DNA of 64,000 bases from Bacillus sp. HNG (GTDB lineage Bacteria; Bacillota; Bacilli; Bacillales; Bacillaceae_L), in NCBI RefSeq assembly GCF_003400205.1, contig NZ_QUQV01000002.1, forward strand, positions 248,001 through 312,000, given 5' to 3'. Of this stretch, positions 25,284 through 34,054 are shown piece after piece. Under the pieces are notes generated by a model. That model was not told the origin of the DNA, searched no databases, and was given only the letters and a program-made list of their open reading frames with translations. Each line of letters opens with the position of its first letter. Positions within the stretch are counted from its first letter, which is position 1. A program made the position numbers and the translations under genes.

Positions 25284-26021
25284 ATGAAAATAGATGTAAT
25301 CGGTGACATTCATGGTTGTTATCAGGAGTTAAAAGAATTAACGACTAAACTTGGTTATTCGTGGGAAACTGGTATTCCGTTACATAATGACCGCGTACTA
25401 GCATTTGTGGGAGACTTAACAGATCGTGGTCCAGAATCATTAAAGGTGATAGAAACTGTGTACAGGCTAGTAGTTCAGGAGAAAAAAGCCTACTATGTGC
25501 CAGGAAATCACTGTAATAAGCTATATCGATATTTTCTTGGGAATAAGGTTCAGGCTACACATGGCTTGGAAACAACAGTGGCAGAATATGAGGTCTTGGA
25601 TAAAAAGAAACAAGAATCGATTCGAAGTCAGTTTATTGAATTGTATGAAATGGCCCCGCTTCATGAACGACTAGATGGAGGAAAATTAGTCATTGCCCAT
25701 GCGGGAATTCGTGAGGATTATATCGGACGCAATGATAAAAAGGTTAAAACCTTTGTGTTGTATGGAGATATTACTGGCAAAAACAACCCTGATGGAACAC
25801 CTGAAAGACGGGATTGGGCAAAACAATATAAGGGCTCATCATGGATTGTGTATGGACACACGCCTGTAATGGAACCGAGGTGGGTAAATCATACAGTGAA
25901 TATCGATACCGGTTGCGTGTTTGGAGGAAGCTTAACAGCATTAATGTATCCTGAGATGGAGACTGTCTCAGTGCCTTCCTCTATGCCACTTGTGTCAGAG
26001 AAGTTTCGTGAAATTGGGTAA
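25284..26021 (+). CDS. prpE: Bis(5'-nucleosyl)-tetraphosphatase PrpE
   Basis: This calcineurin-type metallophosphoesterase has 245 residues and is known in Bacillus as PrpE, which hydrolyses Ap4A and affects spore germination. The metal-binding motifs are all present: [30 protein letters not shown] (GNH), IAHAGI and YGHTPV. The ATG at 25284 is preferred over an upstream GTG because AAGAGGTG, which contains that GTG, is its ribosome binding site. It converges with the rluD-like gene. The position matches B. subtilis yjbP. The loop of a hairpin containing the likely -10 box lies directly upstream. Confidence 0.93.
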   Translation: MKIDVIGDIHGCYQELKELTTKLGYSWETGIPLHNDRVLAFVGDLTDRGPESLKVIETVYRLVVQEKKAYYVPGNHCNKLYRYFLGNKVQATHGLETTVAEYEVLDKKKQESIRSQFIELYEMAPLHERLDGGKLVIAHAGIREDYIGRNDKKVKTFVLYGDITGKNNPDGTPERRDWAKQYKGSSWIVYGHTPVMEPRWVNHTVNIDTGCVFGGSLTALMYPEMETVSVPSSMPLVSEKFREIG

Positions 26022-26127
26022 GGGATATGGAGTAATTAGATAAAAGGTTAGGAGTACGATAATAAGCCAAGCGCTTCCTATTCCCCTTTTGTTCGGTTTC
26101 TTAGTGTACGACGCGATTCGTTTGTTG

Positions 26128-26258
26128 GGTATCATTTGGACAGGTTTGTGGTATATCATTTATCGTTTTTCCTTTTGGTGATATACCGATGATGTCGTTT
26201 GCGGTATATCAACTATTCTTTTCGGCTCGCTGATATACCTCTAAACCTATGTCATACC
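26128..26258. repeat. Array of alternating inverted GGTATATCA motifs
   Basis: GGTATATCA occurs at 26150-26158 and 26203-26211, and its reverse complement TGATATACC at 26179-26187 and 26231-26239. Weaker outer arms GGTATCA (26128) and GTCATACC (26251) flank them. The four strong arms alternate with spacings of 29, 24 and 28 bases, giving two or more cruciform-capable hairpins between convergent prpE and the rluD-like gene. Confidence 0.6.
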
Positions 26259-26279
26259 ACCCTTAACACAAAAGCGACC

Positions 26280-27197
26280 TCACAGGGTCGCTTTTTCCAA
26301 TAACTCTCTCATATCTTCCGGCAATTCTGCATAAAAGACTACTTCTCTTTGATACATGGGATGCCAAAAACGTACCTCTCGGCAATGAAGTGCTTGCCTT
26401 TCAATCTCAACGCGTAATCCCCCATACAAATCATCACCAATAATCGGATGACCGATATGAGAAAGATGAACGCGAATCTGATGGGTTCTCCCTGTTTCAA
26501 GTGTAAGTTGCACAAGTGTACAATCACAAAACTCCTGCACCACTTGAAAATGGGTAACCGCCCTCTGACCATCCTTACGCACTTGCCGCTCAATAATGCT
26601 ATCATCCTTCCGGCCAATTGGAGCATCTATCGTCCCGGAATCCTTTTCTAATTTACCATGTATCACGGCTTCATAAATCCTCTTTAAACTTCCAGCTTTT
26701 TGTTGCTCTGATAAGAGATGGTGGATATGTCGATGCTTTGCAACGAGCAGCAACCCAGATGTATCACGATCAAGGCGATTGACTAAATGAACCGTCACAT
26801 CAAGACCAATTGATTGATAATAATACAAAAGTGCATTCGCTAAGCTTCGAGTAGGGCTCTCCCGGGATGGGATTGATTGCTGGTTTGGTGGTTTGTTTAC
26901 AACCAAAACATAAGGATCCTCATAAACGATCTGTAAAGGTAAATTTTCAGGCTTTAGCTCTAGGCTTGGTTTTTCAGGAGGAAAAACCACTTTCAGAACC
27001 TCGTCTTCCATTAAACGATGGCGAACCGTAACAGGGTCGCCATTTATGAAAATCCCTCCACCTGCGAACTTAATATCGGTTAGGGCTGTTTTTGAAATAG
27101 CCTGCTCTTTTAAAAACTCTCTAACTAGTTTTCCAGTATCTTGTGATGATATTGTCCATTCTAATGTAAAAGCATCCACAGTCCTATATCCCTTCAC
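26280..27197 (-). CDS. yjbO: RluA/RluD-family pseudouridine synthase
   Basis: The protein of up to 305 residues has an S4-like N-terminal RNA-binding segment (LVREFLKEQAISKTALTDIKFAGGGIFING) and the pseudouridine synthase core with HLVNRLDRDTSGLLLVAKH, where the RLD aspartate is the nucleophile. LTLETGRTHQIRVHLSHIGHPIIGDDLYG closes the active site. The gene is the second of the nadF pair: its GTG start overlaps the nadF stop by one base. A GTG six codons further on, behind AGGGATATAGG, is an alternative start. The target uridine is unknown. The stop codon region also forms a hairpin AAGCGACC/GGTCGCTT. Confidence 0.92.
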   Translation of the reverse strand: MKGYRTVDAFTLEWTISSQDTGKLVREFLKEQAISKTALTDIKFAGGGIFINGDPVTVRHRLMEDEVLKVVFPPEKPSLELKPENLPLQIVYEDPYVLVVNKPPNQQSIPSRESPTRSLANALLYYYQSIGLDVTVHLVNRLDRDTSGLLLVAKHRHIHHLLSEQQKAGSLKRIYEAVIHGKLEKDSGTIDAPIGRKDDSIIERQVRKDGQRAVTHFQVVQEFCDCTLVQLTLETGRTHQIRVHLSHIGHPIIGDDLYGGLRVEIERQALHCREVRFWHPMYQREVVFYAELPEDMRELLEKATL

Positions 27198-27991
27198 TAA
27201 TCCGAAATAAACGAATCACGAACCCTTTTCCAGAATGGGAATGGGCGAAAACGAGCAAAGCGTACTTTTTCAGGAGCTACGCGGCATTGAATCGATTTAA
27301 CATCCTTGTGTAATAGGGTTAAATGGTCAATCGTAATGTGAAAATCCACGTCATTCACTGGTTTCATGACAATCGTATGATGATTCGGTAAAATTAAAGG
27401 TGAACCCACCGTTCGAAATACACGATTATTAATTGAAGCCATTTCTGCAACCTGGATAGCCTCAATTGACGGATGTAAAATGGCGCCACCAAGCGCTTTG
27501 TTATATGCCGTACTTCCTGAAGGTGTCGAAATACATAATCCATCCCCGCGAAACGTCTCAAAAAGCTGTCCTTTTATTTCAAGGTCCATCACAAGTGAAC
27601 CCTCTACACTTTTTACCGTACATTCATTTAAGGCAAGATATCTCGATTCCCGTCCCCCGTTAATATAGCGAATATACACCTCAAGTAATGGATATTCGAC
27701 TACCTGATAAGGGGTTTTAGCGATGGCAATCACGAGTTTCTCTATTTCTTCTGGAACCCAGTCTGCATAGAACCCTAGATGACCTGTGTGTATACCAACA
27801 AAGGCTGTTTTATCTAAACGGCTACGGTAACGGTGAAAAGCATATAAAAGAGTTCCATCTCCTCCGACAGTTACGACAATATCCGGTTGATCCTCGTCAT
27901 ATGTGAGCCCGAAGTCCATTAAATATGTTTTTATTTTTTGCATTAATGTATTCGAGTTCGAGTCACCTCTCGAAGTTACAGCAAATTTCAT
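27197..27991 (-). CDS. nadF: NAD kinase
   Basis: It phosphorylates NAD+ to NADP+. The 264-residue enzyme carries the GGDG motif in [16 protein letters not shown], the NE/D-type segment [10 protein letters not shown], and the glycine-rich [20 protein letters not shown] that binds the nucleotide. The C-terminal beta-rich domain is complete. Genes flow from sasB through nadF into yjbO with gaps of 17 and minus 1 bases, so they form an operon. The position equals B. subtilis yjbN (nadF), the main NAD kinase there. Confidence 0.95.
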   Translation of the reverse strand: MKFAVTSRGDSNSNTLMQKIKTYLMDFGLTYDEDQPDIVVTVGGDGTLLYAFHRYRSRLDKTAFVGIHTGHLGFYADWVPEEIEKLVIAIAKTPYQVVEYPLLEVYIRYINGGRESRYLALNECTVKSVEGSLVMDLEIKGQLFETFRGDGLCISTPSGSTAYNKALGGAILHPSIEAIQVAEMASINNRVFRTVGSPLILPNHHTIVMKPVNDVDFHITIDHLTLLHKDVKSIQCRVAPEKVRFARFRPFPFWKRVRDSFISD

Positions 27992-28008
27992 GTTTTACAC
28001 CCTATCTA

Positions 28009-28650
28009 TTAAGAATTAGCAGAATCCTTGTTATCCGTTTTTCGAGAAAAAATAGCTTGTGCTTCTTGGATTTCGCCACGTATTTTAGACATTTCCTCAT
28101 CAAGTAGAAAAGCAGCCTCCGCTGCACGCTGTAAGCGATGCTCAATTTCTTCAGGAAATCTGCCTTTATATTTATAGTTTAAAGAATGTTCGATCGTTGC
28201 CCAAAAATTCATTGCAAGAGTGCGAACCTGAATTTCTACTAAAATTTTCTTCTCACCATCAATGGTCTGAACAGGATACTGGATCACGAGATGATATGAG
28301 CGATATCCACTTTCTTTTTTTTGTGAAATATAGTCACGTTCTTCAATGATTTCCAAATCATTTCGCATCCGTAACAGTTCAACAACACGCTTGATATCAT
28401 CAACAAATTGACACATCATTCGCAAGCCTGCAATGTCTTGCATCTCTTCTTCAATTTTATCGAGCGGAATGTTTTTCTTCATTGCTTTATCCAAAATACT
28501 AGGGATGGGTTTTACTCTTCCTGTTACAAATTCAATTGGGGAATGGGTACCTTGCATTTCGAATTGGGTTCTCATTCCTTTAAGCTTTATTTTTAGCTCG
28601 TCAACAGCTTGCTTGTATGGAGCCAAAAAAAGATCCCAGTCTTTACTCAT
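28009..28650 (-). CDS. sasB: Small alarmone synthetase (GTP pyrophosphokinase) SasB/RelQ
   Basis: The 213-residue single-domain synthetase makes (p)ppGpp. It shows TGRVKPIPSILDKAMKK, DIAGLRMMCQFVDDI with the catalytic arginine region, the G-loop-like RDYISQKKESGYRSYHLVIQYP and VEIQVRTLAMNFWATIEHSL, where the glutamate ligates Mg2+. There is no hydrolase or TGS domain, so it is not the long RelA/SpoT type. The adjacent helix-rich C-terminus fits tetramer-forming RelQ enzymes. It corresponds to B. subtilis yjbM. GGGGGACTATC precedes the ATG. Confidence 0.94.
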   Translation of the reverse strand: MSKDWDLFLAPYKQAVDELKIKLKGMRTQFEMQGTHSPIEFVTGRVKPIPSILDKAMKKNIPLDKIEEEMQDIAGLRMMCQFVDDIKRVVELLRMRNDLEIIEERDYISQKKESGYRSYHLVIQYPVQTIDGEKKILVEIQVRTLAMNFWATIEHSLNYKYKGRFPEEIEHRLQRAAEAAFLLDEEMSKIRGEIQEAQAIFSRKTDNKDSANS

Positions 28651-28673
28651 GATAGTCCCCCGTTTTTCTAAAC

Positions 28674-29048
28674 TTAGGATAAAAATGTCTTCTCAACGAG
28701 CTCGACCATATCATCTCCATAGTTGGCATTACCTTCAATGTTTTGTAAAAGGTACTCCAATTCAGGAATGATATCAATCAATTCGAGTTCGTTGTCTTCG
28801 AGGTGTAAAATTACTTTTTGTTTTTCGGAAATAACATTTTTTAATGATGGCCAGACAGCTGATGGCAAACTCACATATATAAATTCCTGCTCATTTTCAA
28901 GCTTGTAAATGAATGCTAGTGAATCGGAATCAACCAGCATTTGACCAGTGGCACTCAATCCGTCCGTGTCAAAGTCTGTATGCTCCGCCTTAAGCTCTAA
29001 CCTGCCGTTAGAATAATTAAATTGACTAATTTCGATATGCTTCTGCAT
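28674..29048 (-). CDS. yjbL: UPF0738 family protein YjbL
   Basis: This 124-residue soluble protein of unknown function sits immediately upstream of sasB, as yjbL does in B. subtilis. It opens with beta-rich sequence (HIEISQFNYSNGRLELKAEH) and ends with an acidic helical region (LIDIIPELEYLLQNIEGN, DDMVELVEKTFL). No catalytic motif is seen. AAAAGGAGAT lies before the ATG at 29048. The 23-base gap to sasB suggests co-transcription. Assignment rests on synteny, length and general resemblance. Confidence 0.78.
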   Translation of the reverse strand: MQKHIEISQFNYSNGRLELKAEHTDFDTDGLSATGQMLVDSDSLAFIYKLENEQEFIYVSLPSAVWPSLKNVISEKQKVILHLEDNELELIDIIPELEYLLQNIEGNANYGDDMVELVEKTFLS

Positions 29049-29190
29049 CAGTAATCTCCTTTTCTCAATTCCAAATCCACACCTATTTTATCATATGTAC
29101 ATCGATTCGTTAAAGAAACTGCTAATCAATTCCTAAAAAAGTCACACCTCATGATATAATAAAAACAAATTGTTGAAAAGGACGATGAAA

Positions 29191-29790
29191 ATGTCACAAG
29201 AGCTTGAAATTGAATTTAAAAATTTGCTAGAAGAAAACGAATATCATCGATTACTTTCTGCCTTCTCAATCGACGATGAGAAAAAAGTAATCCAAGAAAA
29301 TTTTTATTTCGATACAGCTCAGTTTTCCTTAAAAAACCAGGGGGCTGCCCTCCGAATTCGTGAAAAGAATGGAACATATACACTCACATTAAAACAGCCC
29401 GTTCGCCGTGGATTACTAGAGACGCATCAAGTTTTAACAGTAGAAGAAGCCAAGCAAATGCTTGATGGTGGTCCTATCATCAATGGTGAGGTTTCTACCA
29501 TTTTAAAAACACTCTCTATTAATCCAATGGATGTTACATTTTTTGGTTCTCTAAAAACGAAACGAGCTGAAGTAGAATATAAAAAGGGCTTACTCGTCTT
29601 GGATAAGAGTTACTATTTAAACCATTGCGATTTCGAGGTAGAATATGAAGTAACGGATGAAGTAATCGGTAAAGAAATTTTTAATGAACTTTTATTACAA
29701 CACAATATACCAATTCGTAAAACAGATAATAAAATTCGTAGGTTTTATGATCGTAAAAAACAAATTCTACTAGGAGAGGAACACAGTTGA
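29191..29790 (+). CDS. yjbK: CYTH-domain protein YjbK
   Basis: The defining ExExK motif is at the very start (LEIEFKNLL), followed by the charged strands of the triphosphate tunnel ([35 protein letters not shown], read in pieces) and VEYEVTDE near the end. CYTH enzymes hydrolyse triphosphates or act as adenylyl cyclases; the true substrate here is unknown. I chose ATG 29191 because AAAAGGACG lies ten bases before it; in-frame TTG codons upstream at 29170 lack this. Length becomes 199 residues. The stop overlaps the next gene by four bases, giving a yjbK-yjbJ operon. Confidence 0.88.
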   Translation: MSQELEIEFKNLLEENEYHRLLSAFSIDDEKKVIQENFYFDTAQFSLKNQGAALRIREKNGTYTLTLKQPVRRGLLETHQVLTVEEAKQMLDGGPIINGEVSTILKTLSINPMDVTFFGSLKTKRAEVEYKKGLLVLDKSYYLNHCDFEVEYEVTDEVIGKEIFNELLLQHNIPIRKTDNKIRRFYDRKKQILLGEEHS

Positions 29791-30401
29791 AAATAGACTT
29801 TAAAGTACTAATGGAGCTTCAAGCGTTACGAAATGTTTCAACAACAAATTCACCGACAGTGAGTAATGATGAGTCCATTTTTAAGGACATGCTGTTACAG
29901 CTGCTATCTAATTCATCTGGTGCGCCAACAGAAAGTATTCGTTCGAAAGTTGATCTCTCATCTTTATATAGCAACAAACATTATATGCCACTCAATATAT
30001 CGAACTCTCAAGTTGCACCTGTATCCAGTAACTATGATGACTTGATTCAACAGGCGGCACAAAAACATAATGTGGATCCACGTTTAATTAGTTCTGTGAT
30101 TAAGCACGAGTCCAATTTCAATCCGAATGCAAAAAGTCATGCCGGCGCCACTGGCCTAATGCAGTTAATGCCTGCAACAGCCCGAGGATTGGGCGTCACC
30201 GATATCACAGATCCAACTCAAAATATTGAAGCAGGAACAAAATACCTCCGAAATATGCTAGATCGCTATAACGGTAATGTATCTCTTGCTTTAGCTGCTT
30301 ATAATGCTGGACCAGGAAATGTTGATAAATATGGTGGAATCCCACCCTTTAAAGAAACACAAAACTATGTAAGAAAAGTAACAGAAACCTATCTCGGATA
30401 A
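29787..30401 (+). CDS. cwlQ: Lytic transglycosylase (CwlQ/YjbJ)
   Basis: After an N-terminal 85-residue serine-rich low-complexity region, residues 90-204 form an SLT domain. The catalytic glutamate is in [11 protein letters not shown], followed by [18 protein letters not shown], and [14 protein letters not shown] closes the fold. It would cleave peptidoglycan strands to anhydromuropeptides. CwlQ of B. subtilis is syntenic and reported to have both muramidase and transglycosylase activity. No classical signal peptide is visible at the TTG start, which is odd for a wall enzyme but also true of its relatives. AGGAGAGGAACAC precedes it. Confidence 0.9.
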   Translation: MKIDFKVLMELQALRNVSTTNSPTVSNDESIFKDMLLQLLSNSSGAPTESIRSKVDLSSLYSNKHYMPLNISNSQVAPVSSNYDDLIQQAAQKHNVDPRLISSVIKHESNFNPNAKSHAGATGLMQLMPATARGLGVTDITDPTQNIEAGTKYLRNMLDRYNGNVSLALAAYNAGPGNVDKYGGIPPFKETQNYVRKVTETYLG

Positions 30402-30406
30402 TAAAA

Positions 30407-30437
30407 GTTCTCCCACATCAAGGGGAGAGCTTTTTCA
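30407..30437 (+). terminator. Terminator of the yjbK-cwlQ operon
   Basis: Arms around CTCCC and GGGAG with a T5 tail begin six bases after the stop codon. Confidence 0.75.
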
Positions 30438-30580
30438 TTTCGAGCAACTTTATTTCGATTCCATAAATTTCATTCCCCTAAAAAGTGCGCTTTATTTGAG
30501 TTAAATCTCGTCCATTGATAAAATGTTAATACATTCAACATATGATATACACTCCTTGCGAGTAGAAAGGGGGTAAGGTC

Positions 30581-31438
30581 TTGAAACAAACTGATAATAT
30601 GGGATTCAAACATTCATCTAGTAATCGACCGTTGGAAATCTATATGTTTGTAGATCCACTATGTCCTGATTGTTGGGCATTGGAACCCATTTTAAAAAAG
30701 CTAACAATTGAATATGGAAAGTATTTTACGATTCGCCATATTTTAAGTGGCCGCCTTGCTTCCTTGAATATTCAAAAGAGGAAAAAACCTGCTGATATGG
30801 CTCAAGTGTGGGAACGCACTGCTAGTCGATCAGGAATGTCTTGTGACGGAACCCTATGGCTTGAAAATCCGATTTCTGCTCCTCATTCTGTTTCCATTGC
30901 GATTAAAGCTGCAGAACTACAAGGAAAAAAAGCAGGAATCCGTTTTTTACGAAAACTCCAAGAAAATCTTTTTCTTGAAAAACGGGATATTTCAGACGCT
31001 GAAGTATTATATGCATGTGCAGATGAGGTTGGTCTTGATGTAAACGAATTTAAAAGCGATCTTCATTCATCTAGTGCTGCAAAAGCATTCCAATGCGATT
31101 TAAAAATCACATCTGAAATGGAAGTGGAGGAAATTCCGACACTTGTTTTCTTTAATGAGAACATTGAAGAGGAAGGTTTGAAAATCACCGGTTGCTATCC
31201 ATATGAAATGTATGTTCATATTATTTACGATATGCTCGGCGAAAAAATAGAACCCACTCCTCCCCCGCCATTGGAGGATTTCTTAAAATATTTTAAATTT
31301 GTTGCCTCGAAGGAAATTTCAGTACTGTACGATTTGCCTATACCAGAAGTCGAACGTGAAATGAAAAAGCTTATATTAAAGCAAAAAGTGGAACAAGTTC
31401 CTGTTAAATACGGAACCTTCTGGAGATATATAGAATAA
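30581..31438 (+). CDS. spxH: ClpXP adaptor protein SpxH (YjbH)
   Basis: The 285-residue DsbA-like thioredoxin-fold adaptor presents Spx to ClpXP for degradation. The active-site-like CPDC is in [17 protein letters not shown] near residue 30; helices with [27 protein letters not shown] follow, then a C-terminal winged-helix-like tail ending [13 protein letters not shown]. The TTG start is supported by AAGGGGGTAAGG. The globin gene yjbI that normally precedes it in B. subtilis is absent here. Its client gene spx lies 5 kb away in the same window. A strong terminator follows. Confidence 0.93.
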   Translation: MKQTDNMGFKHSSSNRPLEIYMFVDPLCPDCWALEPILKKLTIEYGKYFTIRHILSGRLASLNIQKRKKPADMAQVWERTASRSGMSCDGTLWLENPISAPHSVSIAIKAAELQGKKAGIRFLRKLQENLFLEKRDISDAEVLYACADEVGLDVNEFKSDLHSSSAAKAFQCDLKITSEMEVEEIPTLVFFNENIEEEGLKITGCYPYEMYVHIIYDMLGEKIEPTPPPPLEDFLKYFKFVASKEISVLYDLPIPEVEREMKKLILKQKVEQVPVKYGTFWRYIE

Positions 31439-31440
31439 CG

Positions 31441-31477
31441 AAAAAGACTTGGAATCCAAAATGGTCCAAGTCTTTTT
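31441..31477 (+). terminator. Terminator of spxH
   Basis: AAAAAGACTTGGA pairs perfectly with TCCAAGTCTTTTT, starting two bases after the stop codon and followed by more T residues. Confidence 0.9.
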
Positions 31478-31710
31478 TCTATATATTTCAATAAAGGGGA
31501 TGGGAGAAATTTCACTTCAAACAAAGGGGTGTTGTTTGTGTGATTACTTCTTGATTACATAATAGCAAGGTTGATAACCATTTTCAACTATTTGTACATT
31601 TTTTCACAAAGTTGTCAAATTCCTATTCTTAAAGTAGATGCTTGGACATAAATATAAAGTATAGGTCAAAATACGATGAAATGACATTCATTTGTATGGA
31701 GGATGTAAAG

Positions 31711-31890
31711 ATGAGGAGAATCGGGCTAACCATTGGGACTTTCATGATCATCATCACGTTTGGACTAAATATATTGGGATTAATGAAATTAATTCCCCTT
31801 TATATCACAACCCCTCTTTTATTTCTTTCATTACTTGTCACATTCGTTATTTATAATAATCGAAATCGTTTCAGGGGGTTTCGCTCATAG
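31711..31890 (+). CDS. Small two-helix membrane protein (59 residues)
   Basis: From ATG 31711, with TATGGAGGATG placed nine bases before it, the frame encodes RRIGLTIGTFMIIITFGLNIL, a short loop, and LYITTPLLFLSLLVTFVIY, ending in a basic NNRNRFRGF tail. Two transmembrane helices with a positively charged end are expected. An upstream in-frame start at 31642 would add a hydrophilic leader that lacks a ribosome binding site. I do not recognise the family. Confidence 0.65.
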   Translation: MRRIGLTIGTFMIIITFGLNILGLMKLIPLYITTPLLFLSLLVTFVIYNNRNRFRGFRS

Positions 31891-31913
31891 TAAAGGGCAT
31901 CAAAATCGGATGC

Positions 31914-32042
31914 CCCAGACTTGTTGACAAACGCTCGCATACTTCGTTGCTTGCCTCTCTCGTCCGCTCATGAAGGCAACTTCTATTCGCGTCTTCGATC
32001 GGCTGCGCGCTTAGTCTGACAAGCGTTTTCAAGACAGTCTGG
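31914..32042. repeat. Palindrome-bounded intergenic element
   Basis: The outer arms CCCAGACTTG and CAAGACAGTCTGGG, and the next inner arms AACGCT and AGCGTT, bracket about 130 bases that are GC-rich compared with the flanks and contain several smaller stems. It has no reading frame of note. It has the look of a REP- or MITE-like element between the small membrane gene and the pepF terminator. Confidence 0.5.
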
Positions 32043-32077
32043 GTAAAGTAATTTACTCTAGATATCCTGTAAAAAAC

Positions 32078-32111
32078 GAGTAGACAAAGTCAATACTGAC
32101 TTTGTCTACTC
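32078..32111 (-). terminator. Terminator of pepF
   Basis: GAGTAGACAAAGTCA and TGACTTTGTCTACTC are exact complements around ATAC; a T6 run follows on the minus strand. Confidence 0.85.
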
Positions 32112-32138
32112 TCTGAGGCATCCAAATTGGATGTTTGT

Positions 32139-33962
32139 TTATTGCTTTTCCAATAATTTTTCCATTTCAGCTAGTTTAGCTTCGAATACTTTACATGCTT
32201 CTTTAATTGGGTCTGCAGAAGTCATGTCCACACCCGCATTTTTCAGTACTTCAATTGGATAGTTAGAGCTTCCTGCTTTTAGGAAGTTATTAATATAACG
32301 ATCAACAGCAGGCTTACCCTCTTCTAGGATTTGCTTACTTAGAGCAGTTGCAGCACTAAAGCCTGTTGCGTATTGGTAGACGTAATAATTGTAGTAGAAA
32401 TGTGGAATACGTGACCATTCTAAGCCTATTTCCTCATCTACGACAATATTTGGACCAAAGTATTTTTTATTAAGATCATAATACATTTCGGTAAACAAAT
32501 CAGGTGTTAAGGCTACTCCCTCTTGTGCTTTCATATGAATCATATGTTCAAATTCAGCAAACATGGTCTGACGGAATACTGTTCCTCTAAAGCCTTCAAG
32601 CTGGTGATTTAAAATATATAATCTCTCTTGATCATCATCAAGAGTTTTTAATAAATAATCTCCCAAGAGTGCTTCATTACAAGTAGACGCCACTTCCGCA
32701 ACAAAGATAGAATAATTTCCATACGTATACGGCTGATTATTTCTAGTATAGTAACTATGAACGGAGTGTCCAAATTCATGGGCTAATGTAAATAGATTGT
32801 TCACATTGTCCTGCCAGTTCATGAGGATATAAGGATTTGTACCATAGGTTCCTGATGAATATGCACCACTTCGTTTTCCTTTATTCTCGTGAATGTCCAC
32901 CCAACGATTCTCAAAACCTTCTCTTAAAACATTTAAATAATCCTCACCTAATGGCGCAAGCCCTTTTAGGATATAATCCTTAGCTTCCTCATAGGAAACT
33001 TCCATTTTTACATCTTTTACAAGTGGCGTATAAAGGTCATACATATGAAGGTCATCCACACCAAGTGCCTTTTTGCGAAGGTCGACATAGCGATGTAACA
33101 GCGGCAAATGTTCGTTGATCGTATTCACAAGATTATCATAAACGGTCTCAGGAATATTATTGCTACTCAAGGCTGCTTCGCGAGCAGACTTATAATTGCG
33201 AACACGCGCATTAAAGTTATCCTTTTTAACCGTTCCACTTAATGTACTGCCAAACGTATTTTTAAATTTGCCATATGTGTCATAGACAGATTTAAATGCT
33301 TCTTCTCTTACGCGTCGATCTGAACTTTCAAGGAAGTTAATATAACGACCATGTGTAATTTCAACCTCTTCCCCATTCTCATCTTTGATGGTTGGGAAAG
33401 TTAAATCAGCGTTGTTTAGCATGCCAAAGGTATTGCTTGAAGAGTCCATTACCTCATAGGCTTGTGCAAGCAATGCCTCTTCTTTTGCAGATAAAACATG
33501 TGGGCGTTCACGGTTGATATCGTTTAAAGCATGCTCATAAACCTTCAATTCTTCGTTTTCGGATAGGAATGATTTAATTGTTTCCTCATCGATAGAAAGG
33601 ATTTCAGGCACGATAAAAGAAAGTGCACTTCCTACTTGTGTATATAGATTTGTTGCGCGATCATATAAACCTTGATATAACGAATTTGAAGTATCTTGGT
33701 CATTACGCATATGTGCATATGTATAAAGTTTCCCCATTCGTAAAGAAATGGCATCTTGATAAGCTAATGCCTCATAAAGCTTATCCGCAGATTCACCAAG
33801 CTTTCCTTGGAATTCTTCAATTCCAGAAATCATCTCTTTTACTTCAGTAAATTCCTTTTCCCATTCAGCATCTGAAGCAAAAATATCTTCTAATCTCCAT
33901 GTATCCTGCTCGGCAATTTCATTCCGATTCGGGAGTTTCTTTACAGTTGATTGTTCTGCCAT
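32139..33962 (-). CDS. pepF: Oligoendopeptidase F
   Basis: The 607-residue M3-family zinc metallopeptidase cleaves short peptides in the cytoplasm. The zinc motif HEFGHSVHSYY lies near residue 390, with the third ligand glutamate in VAEVASTCNEAL about 25 residues on. The long helical N-terminal half (DTWRLEDIFASDAEWEKEF onwards) forms the channel typical of the family, and length is standard. AGGAGGTTTTTT precedes the ATG. B. subtilis yjbG sits in the same position beside coiA. Given the three oligopeptide importers in this window, it is likely to process imported peptides; that link is inferred. Confidence 0.95.
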   Translation of the reverse strand: MAEQSTVKKLPNRNEIAEQDTWRLEDIFASDAEWEKEFTEVKEMISGIEEFQGKLGESADKLYEALAYQDAISLRMGKLYTYAHMRNDQDTSNSLYQGLYDRATNLYTQVGSALSFIVPEILSIDEETIKSFLSENEELKVYEHALNDINRERPHVLSAKEEALLAQAYEVMDSSSNTFGMLNNADLTFPTIKDENGEEVEITHGRYINFLESSDRRVREEAFKSVYDTYGKFKNTFGSTLSGTVKKDNFNARVRNYKSAREAALSSNNIPETVYDNLVNTINEHLPLLHRYVDLRKKALGVDDLHMYDLYTPLVKDVKMEVSYEEAKDYILKGLAPLGEDYLNVLREGFENRWVDIHENKGKRSGAYSSGTYGTNPYILMNWQDNVNNLFTLAHEFGHSVHSYYTRNNQPYTYGNYSIFVAEVASTCNEALLGDYLLKTLDDDQERLYILNHQLEGFRGTVFRQTMFAEFEHMIHMKAQEGVALTPDLFTEMYYDLNKKYFGPNIVVDEEIGLEWSRIPHFYYNYYVYQYATGFSAATALSKQILEEGKPAVDRYINNFLKAGSSNYPIEVLKNAGVDMTSADPIKEACKVFEAKLAEMEKLLEKQ

Positions 33963-34054
33963 TTAAAAAACCTCCTATTTCCTATTCACTAAAAAGTATT
34001 CGATACCCTAATGATTATCTCCTTTTTTATTCAAAAAGTTCAAGTTTTTTGAAT

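Noticed and set aside
30402-30580. Truncated globin gene yjbI
   Set aside because: B. subtilis has yjbI here, but no globin motif is present in the gap; the gene is absent.
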